Source of the DNA: DAOPXV01 sp964551445
GTDB taxonomy: Bacteria > Muiribacteriota > UBA9980
NCBI GenBank assembly: GCA_964551445.1
Contig: CAZKCG010000011.1
Span: 1-64,000 of the forward strand
Direction of reading: 5' to 3'
Length of the DNA: 64,000 nucleotides
A program made the translations under genes and the position numbers. The notes beneath the pieces were generated by a model. The model did no database searches, was not told the origin of the DNA, and worked only from the letters and a program-made list of their open reading frames with translations. Below, in pieces: positions 58,745 through 64,000 of the stretch. Numbering within the stretch: position 1 is the stretch's first letter; each line of letters starts with the position of its first letter.

Positions 58745-59776
58745 ATGAAAAAAAGAGTTTTCTTAGTTGGTATGGTCTTCATGTGTTTAATAACTGCAAT
58801 ATCAGTATTTGCCCAAACCACGCCCATTATCGAAAACGATCCCGCTTACGGCGAAAAAGTGAAATCGGCCCTCGTAGCCGAAATAATGACCGCTCTTGAC
58901 GAGCCGGCTCAAAACAAAAACGGCGATATGACCGCGAATCTCGCTTTAAAGAAAAAATTTACGGAACTCTCGGCGCTTACCGCGAAAAATGATTTTTCAC
59001 GCAACGCACCGCTTCCAAATAAATCAAAAATATCCGCGATCTATAAAGACATATCCGGCGTCCTCGACGCGAAAGCCGGCTCGGTATCGATCGACATATT
59101 AAATTCGATCCGCGCAAAAGCTGACTCGGTAGCCGCAAGCGCCGGCGTTTTTGATTCCTGCAATAATCTTACCAATGACGCCCTCAAACAGAAACTTCAC
59201 GAATTGATAAAAGACCATAAACAGCTCGGTTACGACGGGATCGCAAGAACTATAATGTTCGGCAAGCTTGATAACGTGGGCGGCTCTGTGAGATGCGTTT
59301 ACACCGGCCGCAAGGTCTCATGCAATGACGTTCCGAGCGCTAACCCTCCTCAGGCTATGAATACCGAACACACCTGGCCAAAATGCTTTGGTGCTAAAGA
59401 AGAACCGGCAAAAAGCGATCTCAACCACCTCTTCCCGACCGACACATTCGCAAACTCAACTCGCTCGAATTATCCTTTCGGAATGGTATCAAGAGGGTCT
59501 GAGGTATGGTCGCAGGGCGGATCGGCTTTTGACGGAGACGTTTTCATGCCCCGCGAAGATCATCGCGGCCGCACCGCAAGAGCAATATTTTACTTTTCAA
59601 TACGCTATCAACTCCCTCTATTCGGGGACATGGAATCCGTCCTTCGCCAGTGGCACAAAGATTACCCGCCTAACGAAGAAGACATTTCCAGAAATGAACG
59701 CATATACGGTTATCAGGGCAACAGAAATCCCTTCATAGACAGGCCTGATTTCGTAGATAAGATAGATAAGTTCTAA
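58745..59776 (+). CDS. Secreted endonuclease I family nuclease
   Basis: The 343-residue protein has a signal peptide (about 1-23). An N-terminal helical region (to about 170) is followed by an endonuclease I domain (about 180-330) with RCVYTG, catalytic-region NTEHTWPKCFG, SDLNHLFPTD and FMPREDHRGRTARAIFYFSIRY. These are the conserved motifs of EndA/NucM-type beta-beta-alpha-metal nucleases that degrade extracellular DNA. Four cysteines may form disulfides. It probably serves nutrient or DNA turnover outside the cell. Confidence 0.92.
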   Translation: MKKRVFLVGMVFMCLITAISVFAQTTPIIENDPAYGEKVKSALVAEIMTALDEPAQNKNGDMTANLALKKKFTELSALTAKNDFSRNAPLPNKSKISAIYKDISGVLDAKAGSVSIDILNSIRAKADSVAASAGVFDSCNNLTNDALKQKLHELIKDHKQLGYDGIARTIMFGKLDNVGGSVRCVYTGRKVSCNDVPSANPPQAMNTEHTWPKCFGAKEEPAKSDLNHLFPTDTFANSTRSNYPFGMVSRGSEVWSQGGSAFDGDVFMPREDHRGRTARAIFYFSIRYQLPLFGDMESVLRQWHKDYPPNEEDISRNERIYGYQGNRNPFIDRPDFVDKIDKF

Positions 59777-59840
59777 TTACGGTTTTTTACGGCCGTTAAA
59801 ACGGTTTAATAAAATTAATTATATAATTTGCAAATATTTA

Positions 59841-59874
59841 AAAAAAGGATAATCAACACTGATTATCTTTTTTT
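59841..59874 (+). terminator. Terminator after endonuclease gene
   Basis: GATAATC (59848-59854) and GATTATC (59861-59867) form a stem extended by A- and T-runs with one bulged G. Confidence 0.75.
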
Positions 59875-59912
59875 ATGAAACATAAAAAACATTCTGAATC
59901 AAAGGAATTTAT

Positions 59913-61004
59913 ATGAGCGTTACTGAAACGAAAGTGCCGGGAGAAACCCTCAATACAAGTGAACAAAATCGCTACGAAACATTCAACGATACAAATAAAG
60001 CTGAAAAAAAACAACAGGAAAATATTGAAAAACATCGCATATTACTCGACGAATCTCCGGACCCTATATTTTCCTTCACTCCCGAGGGCCGTTACATTTA
60101 TGTAAATAAGGCTTTTGCCTCGGGCGTTGGAAAGCCGGTTGAGCAGATCATCGACAAATTTATCTGGGACGTATTTTCAAAGGAAGAAGCGGACCATCGA
60201 TTCTCAGCGCTGGCTGGTGTTTTCAAAACCGGCGAAGCCAAGGTCATCGAGGTCCGAGTGCCGCGCAACGAGCGTGATTTTTTCTATATCACGACGATAA
60301 CGCCTATCAAAAATGACGCCGGCGAAGTTATCATGTGTATTTGTTCGTCGAAGAATATAACCGAACGCAAAGAGACGGAAGATCGAATCAAAACTCTCCT
60401 TCAAGAAAAGGAAATTCTTTTGAAGGAGGTCCACCACCGCATAAAAAACAACATGAATACAATCTCAGGGCTTTTATTCATACAATCGCGCATGCAAAAA
60501 AATCCTGAAGCGGCTCAGGCACTGCAGGACGCCCAAAGCCGTGTAAACAGCATGGGACTTTTATACGATAAATTATATCAGTCTTCCGGTTTTGATCGCA
60601 TTCCAGTCAGGGAATACCTTTCAACGCTGATCAACGAAATATGTAATATCTTTCCCAACGGACAAACCATTAAAGTAGTTACAAACATAGACAATTTTAT
60701 CCTTGATGTGAAAAAACTTTTCCCGCTGGGAATAATCATTAACGAGATCATTACCAATGCCATGAAATATGCCTATAACAATATTACTGAAGGTCTGATT
60801 GAAACGTCTCTTTCACTCGAAGGCAATAATGCCGTTCTGACGATATCAGATAACGGTCCCGGATTGTACGAAAAGACCGACGCGGATCATACTTCAGCCA
60901 CATTCGGCCTCAAACTGATCGATTCACTGGCAAAACAGATCGGTGGAAAATCCAGATTTGAAAGAGATAAAGGAACGAAATTCATATTAACGTTTCAAGT
61001 ATAA
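59913..61004 (+). CDS. Soluble PAS-HisKA_2 sensor histidine kinase
   Basis: The 363-residue protein lacks membrane segments. A PAS domain (about 40-152) is followed by a HisKA_2 phospho-acceptor motif EVHHRIKNNMNTISGLL (H174/H175) and a compact HATPase domain with NEIITNAMKYA, DNGPGL and TFGLKLID. Kinases of this class often signal to stand-alone or ANTAR-type receivers. No response regulator gene is adjacent. AAAGGAA lies before the ATG. Confidence 0.9.
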   Translation: MSVTETKVPGETLNTSEQNRYETFNDTNKAEKKQQENIEKHRILLDESPDPIFSFTPEGRYIYVNKAFASGVGKPVEQIIDKFIWDVFSKEEADHRFSALAGVFKTGEAKVIEVRVPRNERDFFYITTITPIKNDAGEVIMCICSSKNITERKETEDRIKTLLQEKEILLKEVHHRIKNNMNTISGLLFIQSRMQKNPEAAQALQDAQSRVNSMGLLYDKLYQSSGFDRIPVREYLSTLINEICNIFPNGQTIKVVTNIDNFILDVKKLFPLGIIINEIITNAMKYAYNNITEGLIETSLSLEGNNAVLTISDNGPGLYEKTDADHTSATFGLKLIDSLAKQIGGKSRFERDKGTKFILTFQV

Positions 61005-61077
61005 CCCTGTTGAGGGTGACTTAGCTTTATAGTCATGTTTATGAGTAAGCCGGCACTATTTTTTTATATATTCAGTT

Positions 61078-61935
<858 letters not shown>

Positions 61936-62374
61936 AAAATCAACTTCTTTCAAATATATAATCGGCGTTCCAAGCCGTTTATAACATTTTATTAATGATC
62001 AGCCGGAACCGCAGTCAAATCCATTCTTTAAACGTATCGAAAGCCAACCGCTGGAACGACCGACAGTTTATTTCAATATGTCAATTTTTAACACATATTC
62101 AGGTTAAAACAAAAGCAGATATTAAAAGTGTAACACAAACACTGATATAAATGAAATAGTAATTAAGTTATATTTTGACAGGTTCATAACAAAAAAAATT
62201 ATGCCGCTATTACAAAAATCTGAAAATGAAGATATTTTTCAGAGCTTAAATTTATAAAAATCAGCGATATATAAAACGGAGACCGGCGTTAACCGATCTC
62301 CATTTTTTTGCGTCTTCGACTAAATACTATGACATGATCAGCCGGATGCCATGTTAATTTAAATAACGGTCATA
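61936..62374. other. Spacer between the ThrRS-like and SUMF genes
   Basis: These 439 bases are AT-rich. They contain the ThrRS-side terminator at 62278-62301 and otherwise no recognisable gene, tRNA or strong promoter. Confidence 0.6.
62278..62308 (-). terminator. Terminator downstream of the ThrRS-like gene
   Basis: GGAGAcCGG and CCGaTCTCC form a 9-bp stem with one mismatch around CGTTAA. A T-run follows on the plus side and GTTTTATAT on the minus side. It lies about 75 bases past the ThrRS-like stop. Confidence 0.75.
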
Positions 62375-63814
62375 TCATCCGAAAAATACAGGTCTTTCAC
62401 TCAACATTCGGGCAAGCGGAAGCTGTCTATAAGGAAGCTCCGAACAAAGCGATCTTATCTCGCGTTCGATATCTTCGAAGGACATTTCGATCTTTACGCC
62501 GTCACAACGCCTTGTTACGCTTAATTTTTTCGAAGCGAGCTCGCGGTCTCCGACCACGGCGATATATGGTATCCATTCCATGCCGGCGCGCGCTATTTTT
62601 TTAGAGAGAGTATCGTCGCGGTCGTCTATATCAAATCGGACGCCGGGAATACTGATATTTTTACAGTATTGCAGATGTTTTTCAGAAACAGGAATGATCC
62701 GAAACTGCGACGGCGAAAGCCACAGTGGAAGCATCGAAGGCTTTTTCATAATGGCATCCTCGATAATAAGATAGATCCAGCGTTCTATGCTTCCTATGCT
62801 AGAATGGCAGATTATGCAGCCTTTTTTGGAGCCGTCCGCGGCCGCGTAATTTATTCCGTACACCGCCGCGTCCTTTATGTCGAGCTGGACAGTGGAAAGC
62901 TGCACGCAGCCGCCGACGCTGTCAACGCCCTGAAATTCATGTTTCAATACCCAGTAGTGCTTCATTTCGGACAGAAGTTCTATAAAAACAGGCCTGTTGG
63001 AGTATCTTACAAGTTCCATTATTTTTTCGCGGTGTTCATTGTAAAACGATCCGAGTATCCTGAAGCAGATCGCATGTTTTATGCCAATGCCGTTCGCCAG
63101 GTCGCAATAGTTCTTATAAAGCATCATATATTCGGAAAACCCCTGTTCTATATCCTTGCAGAAACAATGGATATCCGGCATGTGAAAAGCGCGGAGCCTT
63201 TTGAGCCCGGATAATTCGCCGCGTTTTTCATAGCGGAAACTCTTTGAAAATTCATATATGCGCAATGGAAGCACCCTGTGTCCGAATTTCGCCTTCTTCA
63301 TTATCTTGAAAAGCCCGAAATCGCCGGCGAATCTGAGAATGAACTCACTGTTCTCATCATCCGGCACTCTTACCTTATAATGCCTTTCGTGAAATGAACC
63401 CGCCTGCTCGCGGATCTCCGGGTCAGACCAGTCGTAGATCACCGGAGAATCTATCTGCATGGCGCCTATTCTGTTCACCGCTATTTCACGGGCCCAGTCC
63501 GATAAAAGTTCGAAAATTAAAAAACCCTTCGGATAAAATCTGAAATGTCCCGAGTCGCTGGCCGGTTCATAATCGACAAGTTCGTGCTGCTGCATTATCT
63601 TTATTGAAGGCGGTTCAACACCGGGCGCTCCTTTTAAATACTCCGATCCGACAAATATTTTAAGCTCCCTGTCGTCTATCTTTTCGAGCACCCGCATAAT
63701 ATCATCGCGCTTTTCATGGTCAAGCGGGATCTCAGATCCGTCGGGCATAAGCACCATATGTTTTTTTTCTATATTTTCAACTATTTCTTCCCTGCTCTTT
63801 AAATTATTACTCAT
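62375..63814 (-). CDS. Editing-less, archaeal-style threonyl-tRNA synthetase-like protein
   Basis: The 479-residue class II synthetase has motif 2 (SFRYEKRGELSGLKRLRAF), motif 3 region (IGSIERWIYL) and an HGTP anticodon-binding domain at about 360-465. The TGS and editing domains of bacterial ThrRS (about 640 residues) are absent. Sequence and the ARMLSERPVFFG end resemble the catalytic ThrRS of some archaea. Of the three zinc ligands that select threonine, H216 and H337 are retained, but the Cys position reads Asp (D165 in FAGDFGLF). It may be a specialised paralogue or charge something other than threonine. GGGAGGA precedes the ATG. Confidence 0.82.
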   Translation of the reverse strand: MSNNLKSREEIVENIEKKHMVLMPDGSEIPLDHEKRDDIMRVLEKIDDRELKIFVGSEYLKGAPGVEPPSIKIMQQHELVDYEPASDSGHFRFYPKGFLIFELLSDWAREIAVNRIGAMQIDSPVIYDWSDPEIREQAGSFHERHYKVRVPDDENSEFILRFAGDFGLFKIMKKAKFGHRVLPLRIYEFSKSFRYEKRGELSGLKRLRAFHMPDIHCFCKDIEQGFSEYMMLYKNYCDLANGIGIKHAICFRILGSFYNEHREKIMELVRYSNRPVFIELLSEMKHYWVLKHEFQGVDSVGGCVQLSTVQLDIKDAAVYGINYAAADGSKKGCIICHSSIGSIERWIYLIIEDAIMKKPSMLPLWLSPSQFRIIPVSEKHLQYCKNISIPGVRFDIDDRDDTLSKKIARAGMEWIPYIAVVGDRELASKKLSVTRRCDGVKIEMSFEDIEREIRSLCSELPYRQLPLARMLSERPVFFG

Positions 63815-63962
63815 GACAAATTCCTCCCGTCAAGCGCCGCTGGCCGTTGGCCGGATTTTTCCGCGAATAAATAAATAGACGCAAAAAAAACGAACGGCGG
63901 CGAAGCGCCTGTCAAAATATTAAATTGATCTTAAATGAATAAAAAATTGAAATACCGGCTGC

Positions 63963-64000
63963 TTATGCAGCGACGGTAGTGGCAGGTGTGGTTATAGATC
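63963..64000 (-). CDS. Possible C-terminus of a gene running off the window
   Basis: A minus-strand frame open from the window edge ends at TAA 63963-63965 and reads SITTPATTVAA. GCTGCTTATGCAGC overlaps the stop as a small hairpin. The composition is plausible for a protein end but the stretch is very short. Confidence 0.3.
   Translation of the reverse strand, partial: SITTPATTVAA

Overview
The window looks like chromosomal DNA of an uncultivated, didermic (Gram-negative-type) bacterium. Evidence includes a TonB-ExbB-ExbD set, exported proteins with ordinary signal peptides, strong Shine-Dalgarno sites, consensus TTGACA/TATAAT promoters, and AT-rich spacers between moderately GC-rich genes. 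I cannot assign a phylum. The mix of poly-HAMP receptors, SH3b/M23 proteins and an archaeal-style ThrRS would fit a candidate phylum of the Wallbacteria/Riflebacteria kind, but that is a guess. No rRNA, tRNA or CRISPR array was seen.

1-3.6 kb (minus strand) holds a compact mobile-type module. It has a rolling-circle (HUH) replication initiator followed by three proteins that share one ~165-residue domain, plus the start of another gene at the window edge. The largest of the three joins that domain to Ig-like repeats through glycine-rich linkers, an architecture reminiscent of filamentous-phage adhesins. I read it as part of an undescribed ssDNA phage or plasmid-like element. 3.7-5.3 kb is a class III adenylyl cyclase.

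5.4-21.1 kb is a potassium and signalling block. The operon is SOD-kdpF-kdpA-kdpB-kdpC-kdpD, with a 29-residue KdpF and an exported superoxide dismutase as first gene. KdpD has lost its kinase catalytic motifs and no kdpE is present. A complete histidine kinase plus a receiver-only regulator diverge from the operon. A membrane spermidine-synthase-like protein and a KimA-type potassium permease follow.

21.5-41.9 kb is mixed housekeeping and accessory DNA: an EF-hand protein, patatin lipase, STAS protein, TonB system, ADP-ribosylglycohydrolase, DEAD-box helicase with a structured leader, a hicA remnant, two GNATs, an orphan NRPS condensation domain, a transglutaminase, an AraC/GyrI regulator and a VIT-VWA protein. 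A 131-bp three-way-junction repeat lies at 27.6 kb.

42.4-46.3 kb carries a RelBE-type toxin-antitoxin pair, a broken small gene, a possible Cys-rich micropeptide, and an ECF sigma/anti-sigma/GspF-GspE-fusion operon. 46.5-61.9 kb is rich in cell-surface genes: two tandem SH3b-M23 peptidases, an SH3b-lysozyme protein, a secreted endonuclease I, a poly-HAMP chemoreceptor with a periplasmic zinc-binding domain, its neighbouring sigma54 activator, a radical SAM operon, a PAS-HisKA_2 kinase and a SUMF-type protein. 62.4-63.8 kb is an editing-less ThrRS in which one zinc ligand is changed. Several genes appear to be transcribed from promoters that start mRNA at the ATG (leaderless).
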